From: Streptomyces apricus
GTDB taxonomy: Bacteria; Actinomycetota; Actinomycetes; Streptomycetales; Streptomycetaceae
DNA: 34,357 bases
Direction of reading: 5' to 3'
Assembly (NCBI RefSeq): GCF_008369065.1
Contig: NZ_VDFC01000004.1
Span: 16,939 to 51,295 of the forward strand
Shown in pieces: positions 16,752 through 24,442 of the stretch (positions within the stretch are counted from its first letter, which is position 1; each line of letters opens with the position of its first letter). The translations under genes and the position numbers were made by a program. The notes below the pieces were generated by a model. That model saw only the letters and a program-made list of their open reading frames with translations, ran no database searches and was not told the origin of the DNA.

Positions 16752-17693
16752 CTATCCGAGGAGCGGAGCCACCCCCACCCCGAACGCCGCCATCTGGTCC
16801 GTGAGTTCGCTGCGGCTGCGCGAGCGGAACCGCACCTGGATCTGGTCCACCCCCATGGCCCCGTACGCCCGCAGCGACTCGGCGATCGCCTCGGCGGAGC
16901 CGGTGAGCGTGCGGCGCCCCACCTGCCAGCCGGGCGTGCCCACGTACAGCGGCTCGGTGATCGCGCCGACGGTGAACGGGCCGGTCGCCCCCGCCTCCTC
17001 GCGCAGCCGCCCGATCCGGGCGATCTGCTCGGGCAGCCGCTCCCGCGGGTCGCCCTGCGGCAGCCAGCCGTCGCCCCGGACCGCGGCCCGGCGCACGGCG
17101 GCGGGCGAGGACCCGCCGACCCACACCGGCACCCGTTCCTGCGCGGGCCGCGGCCGCTGGCCGAGCCCTTCGAAGTCGTACAGTTTCCCGTGGTGGGCGG
17201 GGAACTCGTCGGGGCCCAGCGCGGCCCGCAGCGCGTCGACGCACTCGTCCAGCACGGCCCCGCGCCGCCCGAAGTCCACCCCGAGCGCCTCGAACTCCTC
17301 CCGCACGTGTCCGGCGCCGACCCCGAGGATCAGGCGCCCGCCGCTCAGGTGGTCGAGGGTCGCGTACTGCTTGGCGGTGACGAGGGGGTGGCGCAGCCCG
17401 ACGACCGCGACGTGGCTGAGCAGCCGTACGCGCCGGGTGACCGGGGCGAGGAAGGCGAGGGTGGCGACGGGGTCGTACCAGACGGTGCCCATCGCGGGGG
17501 CGAGCCGGCGCGGGACGCCGACGTGGTCGCAGCTCGCGAGGTAGGCGAAGCCGGCGGTGTCGGCGGTCCGGGCGATCTCCACGAGGTCGTCCGGCCCGGC
17601 GCCGGCCTCCCAGGGCTCGGCGTAGAGGGTGCTCTGCGACTGGATCGGCAGCTGCATCCCGTACGCGGGTTGCCCTTCGGGCGGGATCTGCAT
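16752..17693 (-). CDS. LLM-class F420-dependent oxidoreductase
   Basis: A 313-residue luciferase-like protein similar in type to the one at 2955. Features are GFAYLASCDHVGVPR, LLSHVAVVGLRHPLVTAKQY, DHLSGGRLILGVGAGHVREEF (cofactor-binding strand and turn) and a VPVWVGGSSPAAVRRAA motif with GDGWLPQG. Such proteins reduce or oxidise carbonyl/alcohol or double bonds in fatty-acid-like and steroid-like substrates with F420. ATG 17693 is chosen since GAAGG lies 9 bases before it; GTG 17702 is too close to that site. It is second in the minus-strand gene series. Confidence 0.87.
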   Translation of the reverse strand: MQIPPEGQPAYGMQLPIQSQSTLYAEPWEAGAGPDDLVEIARTADTAGFAYLASCDHVGVPRRLAPAMGTVWYDPVATLAFLAPVTRRVRLLSHVAVVGLRHPLVTAKQYATLDHLSGGRLILGVGAGHVREEFEALGVDFGRRGAVLDECVDALRAALGPDEFPAHHGKLYDFEGLGQRPRPAQERVPVWVGGSSPAAVRRAAVRGDGWLPQGDPRERLPEQIARIGRLREEAGATGPFTVGAITEPLYVGTPGWQVGRRTLTGSAEAIAESLRAYGAMGVDQIQVRFRSRSRSELTDQMAAFGVGVAPLLG

Positions 17694-17731
17694 GAATGGC
17701 ACCCTTCAGTCAGGCAAGGCTCGCGTGTCCG

Positions 17732-17790
17732 GTCGGCTGCGGGCCGGTGGGGGCCGGTCGCGCAGTTCCCCGCGCCCCTGAAAGGCGGGG
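17732..17790 (-). repeat. Streptomyces intergenic repeat, copy 3
   Basis: Read on the minus strand: CAGGGGCGCGGGGAACTG followed by CGCGACCGGCC...GCAGCCGAC. It shares the 18-base core and the GCAGCCGAC tail with the copy at 14586. It fills the gap between the amidohydrolase stop and the oxidoreductase start, so three of five gaps in this gene series hold this element. Confidence 0.7.
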
Positions 17791-17804
17791 CTTCGCCCTC
17801 GCCC

Positions 17805-19028
17805 TCACTTCGCTCCCGCCCACAGCCCGTCCTCCGTGAGCCCCAACAACCCGATCGCGTTGCGGCGGACGATCCGGTCGACGACCTCGGGGTCCAGGTG
17901 GCCCATCTGGGCCTCGCCGACCTGGCGGGACTCGGGCCAGGTGGAGTCGGAGTGCGGGTAGTCGGTCTCGTAGAGGACGTTGCCGACGCCGATGGCGTCC
18001 AGGTTCCGCAGGCCGAAGGCGTCGTCGAAGAAGCAGCCGTACACGTGCTCGGCGAAGAGTTCGGAAGGCGGGCGGTGGACCTTGTCCGCGACGCCGCCCC
18101 AGGCGCGGTTCTCCTCCCAGACGACGTCCGCGCGTTCCAGGATGTAGGGGATCCAGCCGATCTGGCCCTCCGCGTACATCACCCTGAGGTTCGGGAAGCG
18201 CTCGAACTTGCCGCTCATCAGCCAGTCGACCATGGAGAAGCAGCAGTTGGCGAAGGTGATGGTGGAACCGACGGCGGGCGGCGCGTCCGCGGAGGTGGAG
18301 GGCATCCGGCTGCTCGACCCGATGTGCATGGCGATCACCGTGCCGGTCTCGTCGCAGGCGGCGAGGAACGGATCCCACTCGTCCGTATGAACGGAGGGCA
18401 GTCCGAGGTGCGGAGGTATCTCGGAGAAGGCGACGGCCCGCACTCCGCGCGCGGCGTTGCGCCGCACCTCCTCGGCGGCGAGCCGCGCGTCCCACAGAGG
18501 GACCAGCGTGAGCGGTACCAGCCGGCCCCGGGCCTCGGGCCCGCACCACTCCTCCACCATCCAGTCGTTGTAGGCCCGCACGCAGAGCAGTCCCAGCTCC
18601 CGGTCCTTCGCCTCGGTGAAGGTCTGGCCGCAGAAGCGGGGGAAGGTCGGGAAGCAGAGCGCGGACTGCACGTGGTTGACGTCCATGTCGGCGAGGCGCT
18701 GCGGGACGTCGTACGAGCCGGGGCGCATCCGCTCGTACGTGATGACCTCCAGCCTGATCTCGTCCCTGTCGTAGCCGACGGCGGTGTCGAGACGGGTGAG
18801 CGGGCGGTGCAGGTCCTCGTAGACCCACCAGTCGCCGATCGGCCCGTCGTCGCCGGGGCCGCCCATGACGGGAGCGAACTTCCCGCCCAGGAAGGTCATT
18901 TCCTTCAGGGGGGCGCGCACGACCCGCGGCCCCTCGTCCCGGTACCTCGACGGGAGCCGCTCCCGCCAGACGTGCGGGGGCTCCACCGTGTGGTCGTCCA
19001 CCGAGATGATCTTCGGGAAGGTCTCCAT
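17805..19028 (-). CDS. Amidohydrolase family 2 (ACMSD/decarboxylase-like) protein
   Basis: A 407-residue TIM-barrel amidohydrolase of the PF04909 type. The N terminus ISVDDHTVEPPHVW supplies the first metal ligands (Asp/His-x-x-Glu arrangement seen in decarboxylase-like members), with a mid-protein AMHIGSSSR strand and a C-terminal YETDYPHSDSTWPES motif carrying the metal Asp and His. Family members act as hydrolases or non-oxidative decarboxylases. In actinobacterial lipid and steroid degradation clusters similar genes are common but rarely tested. ATG 19028 is chosen (METFPKIISVDDH); the long frame upstream is antisense to afsR. A CTGACGGTCCGTCAG operator lies 21-35 bases upstream, and it heads the minus-strand series. 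Confidence 0.9.
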   Translation of the reverse strand: METFPKIISVDDHTVEPPHVWRERLPSRYRDEGPRVVRAPLKEMTFLGGKFAPVMGGPGDDGPIGDWWVYEDLHRPLTRLDTAVGYDRDEIRLEVITYERMRPGSYDVPQRLADMDVNHVQSALCFPTFPRFCGQTFTEAKDRELGLLCVRAYNDWMVEEWCGPEARGRLVPLTLVPLWDARLAAEEVRRNAARGVRAVAFSEIPPHLGLPSVHTDEWDPFLAACDETGTVIAMHIGSSSRMPSTSADAPPAVGSTITFANCCFSMVDWLMSGKFERFPNLRVMYAEGQIGWIPYILERADVVWEENRAWGGVADKVHRPPSELFAEHVYGCFFDDAFGLRNLDAIGVGNVLYETDYPHSDSTWPESRQVGEAQMGHLDPEVVDRIVRRNAIGLLGLTEDGLWAGAK

Positions 19029-19048
19029 GGTCCCAAGGTAACGCTGAT

Positions 19049-19063
19049 CTGACGGTCCGTCAG
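19049..19063. promoter_or_regulatory. Operator copy C: CTGACG-GTC-CGTCAG
   Basis: A perfect 6-bp inverted repeat with a 3-base centre in the divergent region between the amidohydrolase (start 19028) and afsR (start 19252). It matches the copies at 15792, 15871, 24418, 32097 and 32124. A degraded version (TGAC-GGTTC-GGCA, 19228-19240) sits just before afsR. Confidence 0.7.
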
Positions 19064-19251
19064 CTGCCTGGAAGCGGTTGCCGGAATGCCGGGACCGCAC
19101 CCGGTGGTTGCGAGGACGGGGTGTGGGCCCTGTGAGGGCTTGCGCGAAACTCTCATGGCGGCCTGTGATCGGTGTCTCCCACGGCTGACGCATCCGCCAT
19201 GAACAAGGCAAACTGGCCTGGTTGTCATGACGGTTCGGCAGGGGGACAGCG

Positions 19252-22221
19252 ATGGACGGTGTACCGCGGGTACCGGAGCAGTGGAGTCGCGAGGAATCGG
19301 CGGCCCTGCGCTTCAGTGTGCTCGGCCCGGTGCGCGCCTGGCGCGGCGCGGAGGCGCTGCCCATGGGGTCCCCCCAGCAGCGCGCCCTGCTGGCCGCCCT
19401 GCTGCTGCGCGAGGGGCGCACGGCCACGGCGGGTGAGCTGATCGACGCGCTGTGGGGCGACGATCCGCCGTCGCAGGCCCTGGCCGCGGTGCGGACGTAC
19501 GCCTCGCGGCTGCGCAAGATCCTCTCCCCCGGCGTCCTGGTCAGCGAGTCGGGCGGGTACGCGATCCGCCTCTCCGACGCGTCGGGGCCGTCGGGCCCCG
19601 GCGGGAGCCTGGACGTGGCCCTCGTCCAGGAGCTGGCGGCGGACGCGGAGAAGGCGAAGGCCACCGGCGACCTGTGCCACGCGCGCGCCCTGCTCAACAA
19701 GGCGCTGAACCTGTGGGACGGCGAGGTGCTGGCGAACGTCCCGGGCCCGTACGCGGAGACGCAGCGCACCCGCCTGGAGGAGTGGAAGCTCCAGCTCACC
19801 GAGACCCGCCTGGACATGGACCTCGAACAGGGCTGCCACGCGGAGGCCGTCTCGGAGCTCACCGCGCTCACCGCGGCCCAGCCGCTGCGGGAGCGGCTGC
19901 GCGAGCTGCTGATGCTGGCGCTGTACCGCTCGGGCCGCCAGGCCGAGGCGCTGGCCGTGTACGCCGACACCCGGCGCCTGCTCGCCGACGAGCTCGGCGT
20001 GGACCCGCGCCCCGACCTCCAGGAACTGCAGCAGCGCATCCTCCAGGCCGACCCCGGGCTCGCGGAGCCCTCCGCCCCGCTGGTGCCGCCGGAGGCCGCC
20101 GCCGCCCCGGTGCGCCCCGCCCAGCTCCCGGCGACGGTCCCGGACTTCACCGGCCGGGCCTCCTTCGTCTCCGAGCTGAGCGACGTGCTCGCGACCGCCG
20201 AGGGCCGGGTGATGGCGGTGTCCGCGCTCGCCGGCATCGGCGGCGTCGGCAAGACGACGCTCGCCGTGCACGTCGCGCACCGCTCGCGCACCGTCTTCCC
20301 GGACGGGCAGCTGTACGTGGACCTGCAGGGCGCGGGCGCACGGGCCGCCGAACCGCAGGCCGTCCTCGGCGCGTTCCTGCGCGCCCTGGGCACCGCGGAC
20401 TCCGCCATCCCGGACACCCTGGAGGAGCGGGCGGCGCTGTACCGCTCGGTGCTGGACGGCCGCCGCGTGCTGGTGCTCCTCGACAACGCCCGCGACGCGG
20501 CGCAGGTGCGGCCCCTGCTGCCCGGCACCGAGGGCTGCGCCGCGCTGGTGACCTCGCGGGTGCGGATGGTCGACCTGGCCGGCGCGCACCTGGTGGACCT
20601 CGATGTGATGTCGCCCGAGGAGGCGCTGCAGCTCTTCACGAAGATCGTGGGCGCCGAACGGGTGGCGGCCGAGCGGCAGTCGGCGCTGGACGTGGTGGCG
20701 GCCTGCGGCTTCCTGCCGCTGGCCATCAGGATTGCCGCGTCCCGCCTTGCGGCGCGGCGCACCTGGACGGTCTCGGTGCTGGCGGCCAAGCTCGCCGACG
20801 AGCGGCGCCGGCTGGACGAGCTCCAGGCCGGCGACCTGGCCGTGAAGGCCACCTTCGAGCTGGGGTACGGGCAGCTGGAGGCGGCCCAGGCCCGCGCCTT
20901 CCGGCTGCTGGGCCTCGCGGACGGCCCCGACATCTCGCTCGCGGCGGCCGCCGCCGTCCTGGACCTCTCGCCGGAGGACACCGAGGACATCCTCGAATCG
21001 CTCGTCGACACCTCGCTGCTGGAATCGGCCGCGCCCGGCCGCTACCGCTACCACGACCTGGTCCGTCTCTACGCGCGTGCGTGCGCCGAGCGCGACGAGC
21101 AGCCGCCGAGCGAGCGGAACGCCGCCATGTCCCGCCTGCTCGACTTCTACCTGGCCACGGCGGCCGGGGTGTACGCGATCGAGCGGCCCGGCGACCGGCT
21201 GGTGGACCACCTGGAGACGACCCAGTACCCGGGCCTGCGGTTCACCGAGGGGAGCGCGGCGCTCGACTGGCTGTACACCGAGGCCGCGCCGCTGCTGGCC
21301 TGCGTACGGCAGTCCGCCGGCACCGACCTGCTGCCCCGGGCGGTCGACCTGCTGTGGGCGGCCAAGGACCTCACGGAGTCGGGGGCCAACTCCCACCAGT
21401 ACGAGACGACGGCCAGCGCGATGTGCGACGCCACCCGCACCGCGGGGGACGCCCGCGCGGAGGGCAGAGCGCGCACCACGCTCACCAACGTCCTGCTGGT
21501 CTCGGGCCGCATCCAGCAGGCGGCCGAGCAGGCGCAGCTCGCCATGGACCTCGCGACCTCCGCGCAGGACGCCATGGCCATGAGCTGGGCGGCCAACGAC
21601 CGGGGCCTCACCTGCCTGCACCAGGAGCAGTTCGCGAGCGGCAAGCCGTACTTCGAGCAGGCGATACAGGGGTACGGGGCGATCGGCAACCGGCCCCTGG
21701 AGGCCCTCAGCCTCTGCAACCTCTCCCGCGCCCACCTCGGCATGGGCAACATCGACAAGGCCGTCGAGATCGCGCAGCGCGCCCTGGCGACCTACCTGGA
21801 GATCGGCAAGACCCTGCGCATCGCCAACGGCCACTTCACCCTGGGCATCGCGCTGACCCGGGCCGGCCGGCACGCCGAGGCGCTCAGCCAGTTCTCCGAC
21901 GCCCTGGCCGTCTTCGGCAGCCACCGGCAGCGGCTGTGGGAGGGGACCACCAACTTCCGCATGGCCGAGGTGCACCTGGCGGCCCGCCGGCCCGCGCAGG
22001 CGGCCCAGCACGCCGAGCAGGCGCTCGCGCTCGGCTGCATCGGCGGCGACCGGATGCAGGGCACCGTCCTCACGCTCCTGGGCCGGGCCCTGACCATGCT
22101 GGGACAGGTGGACCGGGCCAGGGTCTGCTGGCGCGACGCGCTGAACCTCCTGGAGTCGAACGGCGGCGCCGCACAGGCCGAGGAGGTCCGCGCCCTGCTC
22201 GCACCCGCCACGGCGGCGTGA
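19252..22221 (+). CDS. afsR: AfsR, SARP-type global regulator of secondary metabolism
   Basis: A 989-residue regulator, the length and order expected of AfsR. The winged-helix DNA-binding domain (about 20-105: FSVLGPVRAWRG, SPQQRALLAALLL, ELIDALWGDDPP) precedes a bacterial transcriptional activation domain (about 118-265: YAETQRTRLEEWKLQLTE, GVDPRPDLQELQQRIL). Next is an NB-ARC ATPase (about 297-560: Walker A GIGGVGKTT at 328-336, Walker B RRVLVLLDN, then ALVTSR). Tetratricopeptide-like repeats fill the C terminus (about 690-980). In S. coelicolor AfsR is phosphorylated by AfsK and related kinases, binds DNA and switches on afsS. The afsS gene follows 215 bases downstream. ATG 19252 follows GGGGGA at 6 bases. 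afsK itself is not in the window. Confidence 0.95.
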   Translation: MDGVPRVPEQWSREESAALRFSVLGPVRAWRGAEALPMGSPQQRALLAALLLREGRTATAGELIDALWGDDPPSQALAAVRTYASRLRKILSPGVLVSESGGYAIRLSDASGPSGPGGSLDVALVQELAADAEKAKATGDLCHARALLNKALNLWDGEVLANVPGPYAETQRTRLEEWKLQLTETRLDMDLEQGCHAEAVSELTALTAAQPLRERLRELLMLALYRSGRQAEALAVYADTRRLLADELGVDPRPDLQELQQRILQADPGLAEPSAPLVPPEAAAAPVRPAQLPATVPDFTGRASFVSELSDVLATAEGRVMAVSALAGIGGVGKTTLAVHVAHRSRTVFPDGQLYVDLQGAGARAAEPQAVLGAFLRALGTADSAIPDTLEERAALYRSVLDGRRVLVLLDNARDAAQVRPLLPGTEGCAALVTSRVRMVDLAGAHLVDLDVMSPEEALQLFTKIVGAERVAAERQSALDVVAACGFLPLAIRIAASRLAARRTWTVSVLAAKLADERRRLDELQAGDLAVKATFELGYGQLEAAQARAFRLLGLADGPDISLAAAAAVLDLSPEDTEDILESLVDTSLLESAAPGRYRYHDLVRLYARACAERDEQPPSERNAAMSRLLDFYLATAAGVYAIERPGDRLVDHLETTQYPGLRFTEGSAALDWLYTEAAPLLACVRQSAGTDLLPRAVDLLWAAKDLTESGANSHQYETTASAMCDATRTAGDARAEGRARTTLTNVLLVSGRIQQAAEQAQLAMDLATSAQDAMAMSWAANDRGLTCLHQEQFASGKPYFEQAIQGYGAIGNRPLEALSLCNLSRAHLGMGNIDKAVEIAQRALATYLEIGKTLRIANGHFTLGIALTRAGRHAEALSQFSDALAVFGSHRQRLWEGTTNFRMAEVHLAARRPAQAAQHAEQALALGCIGGDRMQGTVLTLLGRALTMLGQVDRARVCWRDALNLLESNGGAAQAEEVRALLAPATAA

Positions 22222-22252
22222 GCGACAGGGTTCCCACCAGGGCGGATGCAGA

Positions 22253-22274
22253 CGTTCAGCATTCGTTTATCTCC
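22253..22274 (+). promoter_or_regulatory. AfsR/PhoP-type direct-repeat site upstream of afsS
   Basis: CGTTCA (22253-22258) and CGTTTA (22264-22269) are direct repeats spaced exactly 11 bases. Eleven-base GTTCA-type repeats are the known form of PHO boxes, and AfsR and PhoP are known to compete at the afsS promoter in S. coelicolor. The position, 168-184 bases before the afsS ATG, implies a leader of roughly 140 bases if this is the promoter. Confidence 0.6.
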
Positions 22275-22358
22275 GCCCGGCACTCTCATTCCTGTCACAC
22301 CGTCGCGTCGGGGGGCAGACGGTCTGACCAGGAGCCAACCGACTAGTGTGCGGCTCCG

Positions 22359-22402
22359 AACGCCCGTCCAGCGGCCCTCGGGGGAGTCTCTGGACGGGCG
22401 TT
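22359..22402 (+). terminator. 13-bp hairpin in the afsS leader (terminator or attenuator)
   Basis: AACGCCCGTCCAG (22359-22371) and CTGGACGGGCGTT (22390-22402) are perfect complements around an 18-base loop and are followed by TCTC. It lies between the AfsR/PhoP-type site and the afsS start, with only 34 bases from its end to the ATG. It could end afsR transcripts, control afsS transcripts, or both. Confidence 0.6.
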
Positions 22403-22436
22403 TCTCACTCGTCATCACAACGGGAGGACCCGGACC

Positions 22437-22694
22437 ATGAGCGACACCACGAAGGACACCGACTTCACCACCCAGGACAACGGGATGCCGGCGCCGCCGG
22501 TGAAGGACTCGGCGGTGAAGGACCAGACGGTGGCCACCCCGAACGACAACGGGATGCCGACCCCGCCGGCCGACGACGCGACGGGCCCCCAGCTCGACAA
22601 CGGGATGCCCACTCCGCCCGCGCCCGACGACGTCCTCGCGATGGACAACGGCATGCCGTCCCCGCCCGCCCAGGGCCTGGACGGCGGCAAGTAA
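22437..22694 (+). CDS. afsS: AfsS (AfsR2), small activator of antibiotic production
   Basis: An 85-residue hydrophilic protein directly downstream of afsR. It contains four copies of the unit DNGMPxPP at residues 14-21, 37-44, 54-61 and 70-77, separated by 8-15 acidic or Thr/Ala-rich residues. Repeats of DNxMPxPP type are the signature of AfsS, which in S. coelicolor is a 63-residue protein whose overproduction stimulates actinorhodin and undecylprodigiosin; this one is longer. How AfsS acts is not established. GGAGG lies 9 bases before ATG 22437. It is followed by a strong terminator at 22724-22760. Control is expected through AfsR and PhoP at the repeats at 22253. Confidence 0.9.
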   Translation: MSDTTKDTDFTTQDNGMPAPPVKDSAVKDQTVATPNDNGMPTPPADDATGPQLDNGMPTPPAPDDVLAMDNGMPSPPAQGLDGGK

Positions 22695-22723
22695 GAACCA
22701 GGACCGCCCTCCCGACGGGGGTT

Positions 22724-22760
22724 CGGCCGCGGTGGCGCGGAGGGGGAGCCACCGCGGCCG
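22724..22760 (+). terminator. Terminator hairpin after afsS
   Basis: CGGCCGCGGTGGC (22724-22736) pairs perfectly with GCCACCGCGGCCG (22748-22760) around an 11-base loop, 30 bases after the afsS stop. It has no T-run, as is common in this group. Confidence 0.7.
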
Positions 22761-22874
22761 AGGTCTGTCCGGACACGCTCCGGCCGTACGGGCATTCGAC
22801 CCGGCCGGTCGTGGGTAGCCGTACGGGGTCGGCGTCCCTCGCCGGCCGGCACGTCCTCTCCTCCAGGAGTCGCC

Positions 22875-23027
22875 ATGACCCGCACGCAGAAGTTCCTCGC
22901 CACGCTCGCCCTGGTGCTCGGCGTCAGCGCCGCGGCCGCGGGCCCGGCCCCGGCCGACAACTCGATGCCCTCGCCGCCGCCGTACGGCGGCGTGAGCCAG
23001 GCCGCGCCCGCCGGCCAGGCTCCCTGA
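22875..23027 (+). CDS. Secreted peptide with one AfsS-type DNxMPxPP motif
   Basis: A 50-residue protein starting at ATG 22875 with AGGAG 5 bases upstream. It begins MTRTQKFLATLALVLGVSA: basic residues, a hydrophobic core of about 15 residues (7-21), then GPAPA, a good signal-peptidase site after Ala27. Cleavage there would release a 23-residue peptide starting DNSMPSPP, the same unit that occurs four times in AfsS, encoded 180 bases upstream. The rest (YGGVSQAAPAGQAP) is Gly/Ala/Pro/Gln-rich. It is separated from afsS by the terminator at 22724, so it needs its own promoter or read-through. It ends 6 bases from the end of the convergent serine hydrolase gene. The protein family and function are unknown to me. 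Confidence 0.72.
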   Translation: MTRTQKFLATLALVLGVSAAAAGPAPADNSMPSPPPYGGVSQAAPAGQAP

Positions 23028-23033
23028 CCGGCC

Positions 23034-24224
23034 CTACGCGCAGAGTTCGCCGTCGACCAGGTCGTTCGCGGCCTGCTGGGTGTCCGCCGAGCCGTCGCCC
23101 GTCGCGTTCAGGACCACCGCGCGGCGGCCGTCCGCGGTGACGCCGTTGCGGGTCGTGTAGCCCGGGATGTCGCCGCCGTGGCCGTAGTAGACGCCCCCGC
23201 AGGACAGCGGGACGCTCATCAGGCCCAGGCCGTAGCGCACACCGGCCCAGCCGGGCTCCAGCTCCGGGGCCGGCACGGTCGCCTTCATCGCCGCCAGCTC
23301 GGCCGGCCGCAGCAGCCGGCCGCCCAGCAGCGCCTCGTAGAAGCGGGTCAGGTCCGCCGTCGTGCTGATCCTGCCGCCCGCCGCGCCCCCCGCCCAGGGG
23401 TTGAGCTCGGTGACGTCGATCCCCGGCCCGCCCCCGTCGAAGTCGGAGTAGCCGCGCAGGTGGCGCCCCGGCAGCCGGGGGTACGTCGTCGGGGCGAAGG
23501 TGCCGCGCAGGCCCAGCGGGCGGATCACGCGCGCGGTGACCTCCTCGTTCCAGCTGTTCCCGGTGGCCTTCTCGATGATCATCCCGGCCAGGACGTAGTT
23601 GGTGTTGGAGTAGCTCCACCCCGTGCCGGGCGCGAAGTTCGGGGCGTGCCGGGTCGCGATGGCGACCAGCTGCTCCGGGGTCCAGGTCGTGTGACGGCCG
23701 GCCAGGTACCCCTCCTTGCTCGTGAGCCCGGGAAAGTCCGACACGTAGTCGAACAGCCCGCTGGTCTGCTGCAGCAGCTGCCGTACGGTGATCGCGGCGC
23801 CGTCGTTGCCGTGGCCGGAGACGACGCCGGGCAGCCAGTGCTCCACGGTGTCGTCCAGCGACACGCGGCCCTCGCCCACCAGTTGCAGCATCACGGTGGC
23901 GACGAATGTCTTGGTGGTGCTGGCGATCCGGAACCCGTCACCGGCCCGCGCCGGCGCCCCCGTCTCCCGGTCGGCGACGCCGCCGGAGGCGTGCCGGACG
24001 CCCCACGGGCCCGTCGACCGCGCCACGACGGCGACGGTCCCGGTCCGCATGACCGCGTCCACGCCGGCCTGCAGCCTCTTGCCGTGCGAGGTCCCGGCCG
24101 GACCGCCGTGCACCGGCGCGGCGACGGATCCGGTCGCGCCGGCCGCGGGCAGGGTCAGGCCGACGCCGGCCAGCGCGGTCACCAGCATCGTGGCCAGCGC
24201 ACGGGAGGTGAGCTTGGTCTTCAT
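23034..24224 (-). CDS. Secreted serine hydrolase, beta-lactamase / D-Ala-D-Ala carboxypeptidase family
   Basis: A 396-residue class C beta-lactamase-fold protein. A Sec signal peptide (MKTKLTSRALATMLVTALAG... to PAAGATG, residues 1-32) is followed by the three active-site motifs: STTK (Ser102 nucleophile, Lys105), YSN (205-207, in YSNTNY) and HGG (349-351). This set is that of DD-carboxypeptidases, esterases and related R61-like hydrolases that act on cell-wall or D-amino-acid-containing substrates outside the membrane. Beta-lactam resistance cannot be inferred. The 218 bases upstream of ATG 24224 contain an extra CTGACG-type inverted repeat at 24418. It converges with the secreted peptide gene. 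Confidence 0.9.
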   Translation of the reverse strand: MKTKLTSRALATMLVTALAGVGLTLPAAGATGSVAAPVHGGPAGTSHGKRLQAGVDAVMRTGTVAVVARSTGPWGVRHASGGVADRETGAPARAGDGFRIASTTKTFVATVMLQLVGEGRVSLDDTVEHWLPGVVSGHGNDGAAITVRQLLQQTSGLFDYVSDFPGLTSKEGYLAGRHTTWTPEQLVAIATRHAPNFAPGTGWSYSNTNYVLAGMIIEKATGNSWNEEVTARVIRPLGLRGTFAPTTYPRLPGRHLRGYSDFDGGGPGIDVTELNPWAGGAAGGRISTTADLTRFYEALLGGRLLRPAELAAMKATVPAPELEPGWAGVRYGLGLMSVPLSCGGVYYGHGGDIPGYTTRNGVTADGRRAVVLNATGDGSADTQQAANDLVDGELCA

Positions 24225-24417
24225 GGGTCGCGGGCTCCTCGGGTGTCGTGTCGGTCGTGCCGCCGTCGCGGTGTGACCACCACGCTAGGAACCGCCGCCG
24301 CGCGCGACGATCGGGCAGGCGGGCCACTCGGCAGGGGTGCCCGCACCCCGGAGCCGGTGGCGCCTGCTGTACCGCGCGCCTCGTGACCGGAGGGAACACG
24401 GAGGCAACGTACACCTG

Positions 24418-24432
24418 CTGACGCGTCGTCAG
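24418..24432. promoter_or_regulatory. Inverted repeat CTGACG-CGT-CGTCAG, operator-like copy D
   Basis: The same 6-3-6 form as the catabolic-cluster copies, but lying 11 bases past the response-regulator stop and 194 bases upstream of the serine hydrolase start. Here it could instead be a small terminator stem. TCGTCAGG is also directly repeated at 24426 and 24440. Confidence 0.4.
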
Positions 24433-24442
24433 GTCCTAGTCG

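Noticed and set aside
16209..19052. Plus-strand frame opposite the SDR, oxidoreductase and amidohydrolase genes
   Set aside because: Shadow frame with no family resemblance.
19202..19223. Imperfect inverted repeat AACAAGGC-N6-GCCTGGTT before afsR
   Set aside because: One mismatch in eight pairs and no independent support; noted only as a possible afsR control site.
19225..22011. Long minus-strand frame opposite afsR
   Set aside because: Shadow of the afsR reading frame; low-complexity translation, no domain.
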